Shown piece after piece: positions 26,896 through 34,953 of a stretch of 64,000 nt of DNA. Within the stretch, counting starts at the first letter, position 1. The number at the start of each line of letters is the position of its first letter. The stretch is from NCBI RefSeq assembly GCF_000240165.1, contig NC_017586.1:5779228-5843227 (forward strand), in the 5' to 3' direction. The DNA comes from Streptantibioticus cattleyicolor NRRL 8057 = DSM 46488. GTDB taxonomy: Bacteria; Actinomycetota; Actinomycetes; Streptomycetales; Streptomycetaceae. The notes beneath the pieces are model-generated. The model had not been told where the DNA came from and made no database searches. It was given only the letters and a program-made list of their open reading frames with translations. The position numbers and the translations under genes are program-made.

Positions 26896-28512
26896 ATGAA
26901 CGAGCGCACCCCGGGCACCGTGCTGTTGCGCGGCGGCACCGTGTACAGCCCCGCGGACCCCTTCGCCACCGCCATGGTCGTCGAGGGCGGCACCGTCGCC
27001 TGGATCGGCTCCGAGGGCGCGGCGGACGCCTTCGCCGACGGGGTCGACGAGGTCGTCCAGCTCGACGGCGCGCTCGTCACCCCGGCGTTCACCGACGCCC
27101 ATGTGCACGCCACCGCCACCGGGCTCGCCCTCACCGGCCTCGACCTGTCCGCCGCCCGCGACCGCGCCGACGCCCTGGCCCGGATCACCGCCTACGCCGC
27201 CGACCACCCCGGCGACCGCATCCTGCTCGGCCATGGCTGGGACGCCGCCCGCTGGCCCGACCCGCGCCCGCCGGCCCGCGCCGAACTCGACGCCGCCACC
27301 GGTGGCCGCCCGCTGTACGCCAGCCGCGCCGACGTCCACTCCGCGCTCGCCACCAGCGCGCTGCGCGACCTCGTCCCCGGCCTCGCCGACCGGGCCGGCC
27401 ACGACGCCGACGGACCGCTGACCCGCGACGCCCACCACGCGGTGCGCCGCACCGCGCTGGCCTCGCTCGGCGACGGGCAGCGCCGCGCCGCCCAGCGGGC
27501 CGCGCTGCGGCAGGCCGCCGCGATGGGCATCGGCTCGCTCCATGAGTGCGCCGGCCCCGACATCAGCGGCGAGGACGACTTCACCGGGCTGTTGCGGCTG
27601 GCCGCCGAGGAGCCCGGGCCCCGGGTCGTCGGCTACTGGGCGGAGGCCGCCGGACCGGACGCCCCCGAGGTGCTGGAGAAGGTCCGCGACCTCGGCGCGG
27701 TCGGCGCCGCCGGAGACCTCTTCGTGGACGGCGCCCTCGGCTCCCACACCGCCTGCCTGCGCCGGCCCTACGCCGACGCCGGCCACACCGGCACCGCCTA
27801 CCTGACCGCCGACCGCATCGCCGACCACGTCACCGCCTGCACCGACGCCGGGATCCAGGCCGGCTTCCACGCCATCGGCGACGCCGCCGTCGACGCGGTC
27901 CTCACCGGCGTACGGCAGGCCGCCGACCGCCTCGGCATCGCCCGGGTCCGCGCCGCCCGGCACCGCGTCGAACACGCCGAGATGCTCGACGAGGACGCCG
28001 TCGCCGCCTTCGCCGACCTGGGGCTGACCGCCTCCGTCCAGCCCGCCTTCGACGCCGCGTGGGGCGGCGACGACGGGATGTACGCCACCCGGCTCGGCGC
28101 CGACCGGGCCCGGGGGCTCAACCCGTACGCCGCCCTGCTGCGCGCCGGGGTGCCGCTGGCGCTCGGCTCGGACTCCCCGGTGACCCCGCTCGACCCGTGG
28201 GGGACGGTGCGCGCCGCCGCCTTCCACCGCACCGCCGCCCACCGGATCTCGGTACGCGCCGCGTTCACCGCGCACACCCGGGGCGGCTGGCGCGCGGTGG
28301 GCCGGGACGGCGGCGGCGTACTGGTGCCCGGCGCCCCGGCCGACTACGCGGTCTGGCGCACCGGCGACCTGGTGGTGCAGATCCCCGACGACCGGGTCGC
28401 CAACTGGTCCACCGACCCCCGCTCCGGCACCCCCGGCCTGCCCGACCTGACCCCGGGCCTGCCGCTGCCGCGCTGCCTGCGCACGGTGGTCGGCGGCCGT
28501 ACCGTCCACTAG
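26896..28512 (+). CDS. Amidohydrolase, YtcJ type
   Basis: A 538-residue member of the metal-dependent amidohydrolase superfamily close to YtcJ/AepA-like proteins. The HxH metal motif is in FTDAHVHATATG; a conserved ELHECAGPD-type loop is present as SLHECAGPDISGEDD, later HAIGDAAVDAVL and HRVEHAEMLDEDAV supply further His ligands, and SDSPVTPLDPWGTV holds the catalytic Asp. These enzymes hydrolyse amide or formamide bonds in small molecules; the substrate is unknown. CAGACT at 26883-26888 lies seven bases upstream of ATG 26896, again suggesting a leaderless start. Confidence 0.88.
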   Translation: MNERTPGTVLLRGGTVYSPADPFATAMVVEGGTVAWIGSEGAADAFADGVDEVVQLDGALVTPAFTDAHVHATATGLALTGLDLSAARDRADALARITAYAADHPGDRILLGHGWDAARWPDPRPPARAELDAATGGRPLYASRADVHSALATSALRDLVPGLADRAGHDADGPLTRDAHHAVRRTALASLGDGQRRAAQRAALRQAAAMGIGSLHECAGPDISGEDDFTGLLRLAAEEPGPRVVGYWAEAAGPDAPEVLEKVRDLGAVGAAGDLFVDGALGSHTACLRRPYADAGHTGTAYLTADRIADHVTACTDAGIQAGFHAIGDAAVDAVLTGVRQAADRLGIARVRAARHRVEHAEMLDEDAVAAFADLGLTASVQPAFDAAWGGDDGMYATRLGADRARGLNPYAALLRAGVPLALGSDSPVTPLDPWGTVRAAAFHRTAAHRISVRAAFTAHTRGGWRAVGRDGGGVLVPGAPADYAVWRTGDLVVQIPDDRVANWSTDPRSGTPGLPDLTPGLPLPRCLRTVVGGRTVH

Positions 28513-28637
28513 GGGCCGAACGAGTGACGCGGGGCCTGGCCGTACCGCCGAACGATGTGCCCTCGGCCTGTCGCACCGCCTCCGGCAGAGCCGCACTGAC
28601 CTGCTGATTCTCCAGATTCCCGCAGGTCAAACGGGTG

Positions 28638-28668
28638 TTGACAGGCGGCGGTCGCGGGCGAGTAGGTT
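28638..28668 (+). promoter_or_regulatory. Sigma-70-type promoter candidate
   Basis: TTGACA (28638-28643) and TAGGTT (28663-28668) separated by 19 bases match the Streptomyces housekeeping promoter consensus except for slightly long spacing. It faces lnt, whose start lies about 430 bp downstream, implying a long leader. Confidence 0.5.
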
Positions 28669-29105
28669 CGGCCGGGTCCACCACAGGACGTCCGACCCGG
28701 GATCCTCCGTGTCCTCCGTCGACCGCCGCTGGGCCACGGGGTGCCGCGCCTGAGCGCCGCGGCGCCACTGGGAGCCAGGTCCAGCGCCCGTGGCACGGAA
28801 CGCGGCCCGCCCAGGGCCCTCTCCCGCCGCCGGGCGGGCAGGGGGGAGAGCCCCCGGGCGGCGGGTGCGACCCGGGTGGGGCCCGGACGTTCAGTAGACA
28901 ACGGCTCCCGGCCGCCCGCAGCCAGCGGGTCCGGGGTCGGCCCGAAGAGCGTTCCGGGCCCCCACCCGCAGCCGCCGGGGAGCCGTCGCGCATGGCTTTC
29001 CTCACCCGGGCGGCGGCAGCCGGGGAAAACCGTTGTACGGTCACTGCACGACGCCCGCGGCCGACGGGCGCCGGCCCCCGCGCAAGAAGAGGAAACGCCG
29101 CGACC
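28669..29105 (+). other. Long structured leader before lnt
   Basis: About 440 bases without a supported gene between the promoter candidate and lnt. Several nested inverted repeats are visible, for example GCCACGGG (28733-28740) with CCCGTGGC (28787-28794), and GGCCCTCTCCC with GGGAGAGCCC near 28815-28855. Some short blocks (GGTTCGG at 28665, GCCACTG at 28764, GGAGCCAGGT at 28771) are reminiscent of cobalamin riboswitch blocks but the core pairing is not convincing. Confidence 0.4.
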
Positions 29106-30752
29106 GTGTCCCCGGAATCCGACACCGCCACCGCCCAGTTCGTCGAGGCCGCCGTCGGCGTGCCCGCCGACGCGGCCCGGACGACCGGGGAACGCCCAGG
29201 GCGGCTGCGCCGGCTGGGCCGGGCCGCCCGGCGCGACTGGCGGCGCACCGCCACCGCGGCGGCGGCCGGCCTGCTGCTCACCGTCGCCTTCCCGCCGTAC
29301 GGGATCTGGCCGCTGTCGCTGCTGTCGGTGGCCGCGCTGGCGCTGCTCACCCGGGGCCGCCGGCTGCGGCAGGGTGCCTGGACCGGGTTCGCCTTCGGCT
29401 TCCCGTTCATGCTGTGGCTGTTGCAGTGGCTGCACGTGGTGGGGTGGGACGCGGTGGTGGGTCTGGCGCTGATCGAGGCGCTCTTCTTCGTGCCGCTGGG
29501 GGCCGCGCTGGCGCTCACCTCGCGGCTGCCCGGGTGGCCGCTGTGGGGCGCCTGCCTGTGGGTGGCGGAGGAGGCGGCGCGCGACCGGCTGCCGTTCGGC
29601 GGATTCCCGTGGGGGCGGCTGGCGTTCGCCAACACCGGATCGCCGTTCACCCCGCTCGCCGCGGTGGGCGGGGCGCCGCTGGTGACCTTCGCGGTGGCGC
29701 TGGCCGGCGGGCTGCTGGCCGCGGCGGCGCTCGCGGCGTGGCGGCTGCGCGGCCCGGTACGCGGCCGGCGCACCGCGGCCACCGCGGCGGGCGCGCTGCT
29801 GCTCGCGGTGGCCGTGGCCGGCAGCGGCCTGGCCGTGCCGTCGACGACCGAGCCGGCCGGCAGCCTGAAGGTCGCGGTGGTCCAGGGCAACGTCGAGCAC
29901 CCCGGCATGCACTTCCTGGGCCGGCCGCTGATGATCCTCGACAACCACGTCGCCGCCACCTTGAAACTCGCCGACGACATCAAGGCCGGCCGGGTCGCCA
30001 AGCCGGACCTGGTCATCTGGCCGGAGAACTCCTCCGACCTCGACCCGTTCACCTACCCCGAGGCGTACGCCAGGATCAACCGCGCCGTGCAGGCGGTCGG
30101 GGTGCCGGTGCTCGTCGGCGTCCTGGTCGAGGGGCCCGACGCCGACCACGTGCAGAACGAGGGCATCGTCTGGGACCCGGTCACCGGCCCCGGCGCCTCC
30201 TACACCAAGCAGCACCCGGTGCCGTTCGGCGAGTACGTGCCGTTCCGCAAGGAGCTGACCCGGTTCATCTCCCGGCTGAAGATGGTGCCCCGGGACTTCT
30301 ACCCCGGCCACCACACCGGGGTGATGACGATGGGACCGGCCCGCCTCGGCGACGTGATCTGCTTCGAGGTGGCCTACGACGGCATCGTGCGCGACACCGT
30401 CAACGCCGGGGCCAAGGCGCTCGTCGTCCAGACCAACAACGCCACCTACGGGCGAACCGGTCAACCCGAGCAGCAGCTCGCCATGTACCGGCTGCGCGCG
30501 GTCGAGCACGGCCGGACCGTGATCACCGCCGCCACCAGCGGCATCAGCGCGATCACCGCGCCGGACGGTACCGTCAAGCAGCGCACCCGGGAGTTCACCC
30601 GCGCGGTACTGGACGCCACCGTGCCGCTGCGCACCGGAACCACCCTCGCCGACCGGATCGGCACGGCACCGGAGTGGACGCTCGCTATCGTGGGCCTCCT
30701 GTCCTGCGCCGCCGCATCATGGCTTGGCCGGCGGGGACGTACGGAGAAATAA
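29106..30752 (+). CDS. lnt: Apolipoprotein N-acyltransferase
   Basis: Adds the third acyl chain to the N-terminal cysteine of lipoproteins at the outer face of the membrane. The N-terminal half has about six to eight membrane helices; the C-terminal half is a nitrilase-fold domain with the Glu-Lys-Cys triad in VIWPENSSDLD, YTKQHPVPFGEYVPFR and DVICFEVAYDG. From GTG 29106 the protein is 548 residues; the frame is open further upstream, and a GAGG 13 bases before this GTG is a rather distant ribosome site, so the start is uncertain. It lies 10 bp before ppm, mirroring the fused Lnt-Ppm protein of mycobacteria. Confidence 0.88.
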   Translation: MSPESDTATAQFVEAAVGVPADAARTTGERPGRLRRLGRAARRDWRRTATAAAAGLLLTVAFPPYGIWPLSLLSVAALALLTRGRRLRQGAWTGFAFGFPFMLWLLQWLHVVGWDAVVGLALIEALFFVPLGAALALTSRLPGWPLWGACLWVAEEAARDRLPFGGFPWGRLAFANTGSPFTPLAAVGGAPLVTFAVALAGGLLAAAALAAWRLRGPVRGRRTAATAAGALLLAVAVAGSGLAVPSTTEPAGSLKVAVVQGNVEHPGMHFLGRPLMILDNHVAATLKLADDIKAGRVAKPDLVIWPENSSDLDPFTYPEAYARINRAVQAVGVPVLVGVLVEGPDADHVQNEGIVWDPVTGPGASYTKQHPVPFGEYVPFRKELTRFISRLKMVPRDFYPGHHTGVMTMGPARLGDVICFEVAYDGIVRDTVNAGAKALVVQTNNATYGRTGQPEQQLAMYRLRAVEHGRTVITAATSGISAITAPDGTVKQRTREFTRAVLDATVPLRTGTTLADRIGTAPEWTLAIVGLLSCAAASWLGRRGRTEK

Positions 30753-30762
30753 AGGGGAAGCA

Positions 30763-31554
30763 GTGAACGACGGCGCTCAGGTCACCCAGGGCGATACCCA
30801 GGGGAGGCGGTCCGCCCCGCTCGGCACGGTTCTGGTCGTCATCCCGACCTACAACGAGGCCGAGAACATCAAGCCGATCGTCGGCCGGGTCCGCGCCGCC
30901 GTTCCGGAGGCGCACATCCTGGTCGCGGACGACAACAGCCCGGACGGCACCGGCAAGCTCGCGGACGAACTGGCCGCCGCCGACGACCACGTCCACGTGC
31001 TGCACCGCAAGGGCAAGGAGGGGCTGGGCGCCGCCTACCTGGCCGGCTTCCGGTGGGGCATCGACCACGGCTACGGCGTGCTGGTCGAGATGGACGCCGA
31101 CGGCTCCCACCAGCCCGAGGAGCTGCCGCGGCTGCTCACCGCGCTGGGCGGCGCCGACCTGGTGCTCGGCTCGCGCTGGATCCCCGGCGGACGGGTGGTC
31201 AACTGGCCCAAGTCCCGGGAGTTCCTCTCGCGCGGCGGCAGCACCTACTCGCGGCTGATGCTCGGGGTGCCGATCCGGGACGTCACCGGCGGCTACCGGG
31301 CCTTCCGCAAGGAGACCCTGGAAGGGCTCGGCATGGAGGAGGTCGCCTCGGCCGGCTACTGCTTCCAGGTCGACCTCGCCTGGCGGGCCCACAAGAAGGG
31401 GTTCCACGTGGTGGAGGTGCCGATCACCTTCGTCGAGCGGGAGCTGGGCGACAGCAAGATGAGCCGCAACATCGTCGTGGAGGCGCTGTGGCGGGTCACC
31501 ACCTGGGGCATCGGCGCCCGGGTGGAACGGCTGCGCGGCGGACGCAAGAGCTGA
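30763..31554 (+). CDS. ppm: Polyprenol-phosphate mannose synthase
   Basis: A 263-residue GT2 glycosyltransferase that makes polyprenyl-phosphomannose from GDP-mannose, the donor for protein O-mannosylation and lipoglycans. Family motifs: VVIPTYNEAENIKPIV, HILVADDNSPDGTGKL, VEMDADGSHQPEELPRLL, DVTGGYRAFRKETL. There are no C-terminal membrane helices, as in the soluble catalytic Ppm/Dpm1 form. GTG 30763 follows an AGGGGAAG ribosome site. It is directly downstream of lnt and upstream of fxsA; the pairing suggests co-ordination of lipoprotein acylation and mannosylation. Confidence 0.93.
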   Translation: MNDGAQVTQGDTQGRRSAPLGTVLVVIPTYNEAENIKPIVGRVRAAVPEAHILVADDNSPDGTGKLADELAAADDHVHVLHRKGKEGLGAAYLAGFRWGIDHGYGVLVEMDADGSHQPEELPRLLTALGGADLVLGSRWIPGGRVVNWPKSREFLSRGGSTYSRLMLGVPIRDVTGGYRAFRKETLEGLGMEEVASAGYCFQVDLAWRAHKKGFHVVEVPITFVERELGDSKMSRNIVVEALWRVTTWGIGARVERLRGGRKS

Positions 31555-31627
31555 CCGCCGGATACCCGGCGGCCCCCGCGACGACCGGGGCCGCCGGGCC
31601 TTCCGCGCCGCCAGGCACAATTGACGT

Positions 31628-32218
31628 ATGACCTTCGGCGCAACCGATCCGTCCCGTAACCCCCGGCCCCGCCGCTCCCGTGCCCGGACCCTGGCGCCCC
31701 TGGTGGTGGCCGCCTGGGTGGTGCTGGAGATCTGGCTGCTGACCCTGGTCGCCGACGCGGCGGGCGGTGTCACCGTGCTGCTGTTGCTGCTGGCCGGTTT
31801 CGTGCTGGGGGCGGCGGCGGTGAAGGCGGCCGGGCGCCGGGCGTGGCGGGAGCTGACCGAGTCGGTGCGCGCGGGGCGGACGCCGGGGGAGGAGGGCACC
31901 GGGACGGCGCCGGGCGGCGGCCACGCGGGGCTCGCGATGCTGGGCGGGCTGCTGCTGATGGTGCCCGGGATCGTCTCCGACGCGGCCGGGCTGCTGTGTC
32001 TCTTCCCGCCGACCCGACGCCTCATCGGCCGCGCCGCCGGCCGGGTGGTACGCCGCCGCACCTGGGCCCCGGGTTCGTTCGGCGACGCCTACCAGCGCAT
32101 ACGCGTGCACCGTCCGGACGGCAAGGTGGTCCAGGGCGAGGTGGTCCGGGACGACGAGCCCGCGGGGCGGCACGACGGCGACCGGCACGGCGCCACCCGC
32201 CGGCCGCTGGGCCCCTGA
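31628..32218 (+). CDS. fxsA: FxsA-family membrane protein
   Basis: A 196-residue membrane protein of the FxsA family, known in E. coli for relieving phage T7 exclusion by the F plasmid. It has paired N-terminal helices (TLAPLVVAAWVVLEIWLLTLVA; GVTVLLLLLAGFVLGAAAV) and the family's central segment (GGLLLMVPGIVSDAAGLLCLFPPTRRLI) followed by a basic, hydrophilic tail. A CACAAT hexamer at 31616-31621 lies six bases before ATG 31628, so it may be a leaderless transcript independent of ppm. Role in actinobacteria unknown. Confidence 0.9.
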   Translation: MTFGATDPSRNPRPRRSRARTLAPLVVAAWVVLEIWLLTLVADAAGGVTVLLLLLAGFVLGAAAVKAAGRRAWRELTESVRAGRTPGEEGTGTAPGGGHAGLAMLGGLLLMVPGIVSDAAGLLCLFPPTRRLIGRAAGRVVRRRTWAPGSFGDAYQRIRVHRPDGKVVQGEVVRDDEPAGRHDGDRHGATRRPLGP

Positions 32219-32243
32219 CCGGCGCCGGAACCCGGAAAACGCC

Positions 32244-32277
32244 TGCGGGCCCGCCGACCGAGGTCGGCGGGCCCGCA
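32244..32277. terminator. Bidirectional terminator fxsA/rbpA
   Basis: TGCGGGCCCGCCGAC (32244-32258), loop CGAG, GTCGGCGGGCCCGCA (32263-32277): a perfect 15-bp stem in the convergent gap between fxsA and rbpA. Confidence 0.9.
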
Positions 32278-32297
32278 CAGTGGCTGGCTGAAAATAC

Positions 32298-32672
32298 TCA
32301 GGCGCTCTTGCGGTTGTCCCGCGGATGTACTGCGATGTTCATGCCGCCGGAACGCAGCACCGCGAGCCGTTCGGCCAAGACCTCTTCCAGCTCTTCACGG
32401 GTGCGTCGCTCCATGAGCATGTCCCAGTGCGTACGCGCGGGCTTCGTCTTCTTCTCCTCAGGGCCCTCGCCGTCGACCAGCAGGGCGGTCGAGCCGCAGG
32501 CGCGGCACTCCCACTCCGGCGGGATCTCGGCTTCCATGGAGAACGGCATCTCGAATCGATGGCCGTTCGGGCATGCGTACTCCACCGTCTGGCGCGGAGC
32601 CAGATCGATGCCGCGGTCGGTCTCGTAGCTGGTGGCCCCGAGTCGCGTGCCGCGGAGAGCTCGCTCACTCAT
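32298..32672 (-). CDS. rbpA: RNA polymerase-binding protein RbpA
   Basis: A 124-residue actinobacterial general transcription factor that binds the principal sigma factor and stabilises the open complex. The N-terminal tail (MSERALRGTRLGATSYETDRGIDL), the zinc/core domain (YACPNGHRFEMPF...PEWECRACGS), the basic linker (KKTKPARTHWDML) and the C-terminal sigma-interacting helices (MERRTREELEEVLAERLAVLR) are all present, matching the family over its length. A sigma-R type promoter lies about 60 bp upstream. The gene is monocistronic and convergent with fxsA. Confidence 0.97.
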   Translation of the reverse strand: MSERALRGTRLGATSYETDRGIDLAPRQTVEYACPNGHRFEMPFSMEAEIPPEWECRACGSTALLVDGEGPEEKKTKPARTHWDMLMERRTREELEEVLAERLAVLRSGGMNIAVHPRDNRKSA

Positions 32673-32732
32673 GAATCGTGCCTCCCGGGCTTGTCGCCCA
32701 CAGGACAGGTGTCGCTGTCGTCGTCATCCGGT

Positions 32733-32760
32733 CAACGTCCGGTCGGCGGTGAAGATTCCC
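32733..32760 (-). promoter_or_regulatory. Sigma-R promoter of rbpA
   Basis: Read on the minus strand: GGGAAT (32760-32755), exactly 18 bases, GTTG (32736-32733). This matches the sigma-R consensus GGAAT-N18/19-GTT. In S. coelicolor rbpA belongs to the sigma-R thiol-stress regulon, so the site is expected here. Confidence 0.88.
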
Positions 32761-33100
32761 GTTTCGGAACATGCGCCCACCCGCCAGTGGCTCGCACGGT
32801 GAGTTGCGCCCATCGCCGCCACCCTCCACGGAGGCGCTACGCGCCCACAGCACCGCCCGCCTGTTCGTGCCGCCCCCTTGTTGTACCCGCCGCCGCCCGT
32901 TTTGTCACATCTGACGGGAGATATCACCCGGCGTTTCCGTATCATTAGCGCGCAGTAACGGTCCCTCCGGCTGGACAACGGCGTACACTACCGCCTCGCA
33001 CTCCCAGTGCCTAACGCGGGCGGGTGTGGACCCCCTCGGCCCGGTCGCCGGGCCCGCCATGGCGGGGCGTGACGGCCGGTCGCTCCACGTGTTGATCAAC
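32761..33100. other. Intergenic gap upstream of rbpA
   Basis: About 340 bp between the rbpA sigma-R promoter and the 3' end of the glycerophosphodiesterase gene. The stretch 32870-32990 is unusually AT-rich for this window and may hold a second rbpA promoter. GTTGATCAAC at 33091-33100 is a perfect palindrome and is followed by CTCACGC-T-GCGTGAG (33100-33114), which covers the stop codon of the neighbouring gene and may terminate it. No gene seen. Confidence 0.45.
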
Positions 33101-34033
33101 TCACGCTGCGTGAGGCGGAGTTGGCGCCCGTGGCCGGTCAACCGCCTTCGGGCGGCGGGGCGGCTGGAGGTCCGGGGCGCCGATCGGGCGTCGCGGAGGG
33201 GGAGTTGGACCGGTGGACCAGTCCGCCGGGGGCCAGGCGCCGCGCTCCACGAGCAGGGTGCGCAGCGCGTCGATGTCGTCGGTGATGATGCCGTCCACCC
33301 CCAGGTCGAGCAGTGCCGCCATGCGGGCCGGATCGTTCACCGTCCACACGTGTACCTGCAACCCCCTGCGGTGCGCCGCGCGCAGGAATGTGGCGTCCAC
33401 CACACGGACCCCGGCGTGATACTCCGGCACCTGCACGCAGACCGCGGTACGCACCCCCAGCGACGACAGCGCCCGGCCGCCGTAACTGAGCAGCCGCAGC
33501 GCCGCCACGCCCCGGGTGCCCAGCGAGGTGGCCAGCCGATCCCCGGCCAGCGCCCGCGCCCGGGCCACCCGCCCCTGCGAGAACGACCCCACGCACACCC
33601 GGTCCCACGCCCCGGTCCGTCCGATCGCCGCCACCAGTGGCTCGACCGCGGCCGGCGCCTTGACGTCCACGTTGAACCGGGCCCGGGGGAACTCCTCCAG
33701 CAACTCCTCGAAGCGCGGCAGCGGCTCGCGCCCGGCCACCCTGGCCCGCCGCACCTGCCGCCACGGCAGCGATGCCACCGCCCCGGTGGCGTCGGTGACC
33801 CGGTCCAGCGTGGCGTCGTGGCAGGCCACCAGGACCCCGTCGGCGGTGGCGTGGACGTCGGTCTCCAGATAGCGGTAGCCGAGGTCCACCGCGCGCCGGA
33901 AGGCCGTCACGGTGTTCTCCAGCCCGTCCGCGGCGCCGCCGCGATGGGCGAACGCCAGCGGCCCGGGATGGTCGAGGAACGGGTGGCGCGGCGCTGCGGG
34001 CCGCCGGGCCTGCCGGGGCGACGGGGTGGACAT
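33101..34033 (-). CDS. Glycerophosphodiester phosphodiesterase
   Basis: A 310-residue GDPD family enzyme hydrolysing glycerophosphodiesters to glycerol 3-phosphate and an alcohol. The TIM-barrel motifs are visible: AFAHRGGAADGLENTVTAF (catalytic His 30), LGYRYLETDVHATADGVLVACHDATLDR (metal Glu/Asp and second His), FNVDVKAPAAVEPL, and HVWTVNDPARMAALLDLGVDGIITDD at the end. No signal peptide, so cytoplasmic. ATG at 34033. It lies 20 bp after the YczE-like gene on the same strand and is probably cotranscribed with it. Confidence 0.92.
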   Translation of the reverse strand: MSTPSPRQARRPAAPRHPFLDHPGPLAFAHRGGAADGLENTVTAFRRAVDLGYRYLETDVHATADGVLVACHDATLDRVTDATGAVASLPWRQVRRARVAGREPLPRFEELLEEFPRARFNVDVKAPAAVEPLVAAIGRTGAWDRVCVGSFSQGRVARARALAGDRLATSLGTRGVAALRLLSYGGRALSSLGVRTAVCVQVPEYHAGVRVVDATFLRAAHRRGLQVHVWTVNDPARMAALLDLGVDGIITDDIDALRTLLVERGAWPPADWSTGPTPPPRRPIGAPDLQPPRRPKAVDRPRAPTPPHAA

Positions 34034-34053
34034 GGCAGCAGTATGCGCCCGGT

Positions 34054-34854
34054 TCACCCGCACTCGGCGGCCGGCCGGACGGCGCCCGGGTCCACGGCCG
34101 GTCCCGCCTCCGATGCCGGGCCCGTGGTGTCCGCCGCGGCCGCCTCGCCGCGCGCCACCGTCCGTCCCGGCCGGTGCGCCGGCAGCGCGAAGAACCGCAG
34201 GAAGAACTGGGCCAGCGGCCCGATCAGCAGCGCGTACGCCACCGTGCCCACCCCCACCGTGCCGCCCAGCAGGAAGCCGGCCACCAGCACGGTGACCTCG
34301 ATCCCGGTGCGCACCAGCCGGATCGAGCGGCCGGTGCGCAGATGCAGCCCGGTCATCAGGCCGTCCCGGGGGCCGGTGCCGAACGCGGCCGAGATGTACA
34401 GCCCGGTGGCGGCGCCGTTGAGCACGATCCCCGCGGTCAGCAGCGCGGCCTCGGCGGCCAGGCCGTGCGCCCGCGGCACCAGCCGCATCGTGGCGTCCAG
34501 GGTGAGCCCGACCAGGAAGACGTTGGAGACCGTGCCCAGCCCCGGCCGCTGCCGCAACGGCCACCACAACAGCAGCACCAGCGCCCCCACGCACACCGAC
34601 ACCGTGCCGATGCTCACCCCGGCGTGCCGCGCCACCCCCTGGTGGAAGACGTCCCACGGGTCGAGCCCCAGCCCGGAGCGGACCACCAGCGCCGAACTGG
34701 CGCCGTACAGCGCGAGCCCCGCGTACAGCTGCACGAGCCGACGCGGCAGCGCCCGGCCGGACGCGGCACCCGCCGGGCCGGCACCGGAACGTCGGACACG
34801 GAACGCGGAGCGGGACGGGCGGCTGGACGGCGTACGGCGTGACGGCCCGGGCAA
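34054..34854 (-). CDS. YczE/YitT-like membrane protein
   Basis: A 266-residue integral membrane protein resembling YczE of B. subtilis. About five or six helices: LVQLYAGLALYGASSALVVRSGLGLDPWDVFHQG, VCVGALVLLLWWPL, VSNVFLVGLTLDATMRLV, GIVLNGAATGLYISAAFGTGPRDGLMTGLHLRTG, VRTGIEVTVLVAGFLLGG. No ATG is available; TTG 34854 has a GGGGGGAG ribosome site six bases upstream, which decides the start. It is divergent from a MocR regulator across a 99-bp promoter region, as in the B. subtilis ycxD-yczE pair. Transported molecule unknown. Confidence 0.85.
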   Translation of the reverse strand: MPGPSRRTPSSRPSRSAFRVRRSGAGPAGAASGRALPRRLVQLYAGLALYGASSALVVRSGLGLDPWDVFHQGVARHAGVSIGTVSVCVGALVLLLWWPLRQRPGLGTVSNVFLVGLTLDATMRLVPRAHGLAAEAALLTAGIVLNGAATGLYISAAFGTGPRDGLMTGLHLRTGRSIRLVRTGIEVTVLVAGFLLGGTVGVGTVAYALLIGPLAQFFLRFFALPAHRPGRTVARGEAAAADTTGPASEAGPAVDPGAVRPAAECG

Positions 34855-34880
34855 GGCGGACTCCCCCCTGGAGAAGTGGC

Positions 34881-34946
34881 TGGACCCGTGCGATTCTGGA
34901 GGTGGCGTGTGGTCCAATTCCACAGCCAATCCAGGGAAGGTGGACT
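34881..34946. promoter_or_regulatory. Three TGGACC-type boxes, MocR operator candidate
   Basis: In the 99-bp divergent gap, TGGACC (34881-34886), its complement GGTCCA (34911-34916) and TGGACT (34941-34946) occur at an exact 30-bp spacing, close to three helical turns. MocR-type regulators bind such repeated half-sites next to their own gene, so these are probable operators for both divergent genes. Confidence 0.55.
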
Positions 34947-34953
34947 GCTCTTC

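Noticed and set aside
28996-29003. GAGGAAAG on the minus strand, recalling the start of RNase P RNA
   Set aside because: The following conserved RNase P blocks are absent; a single 8-mer is not support.
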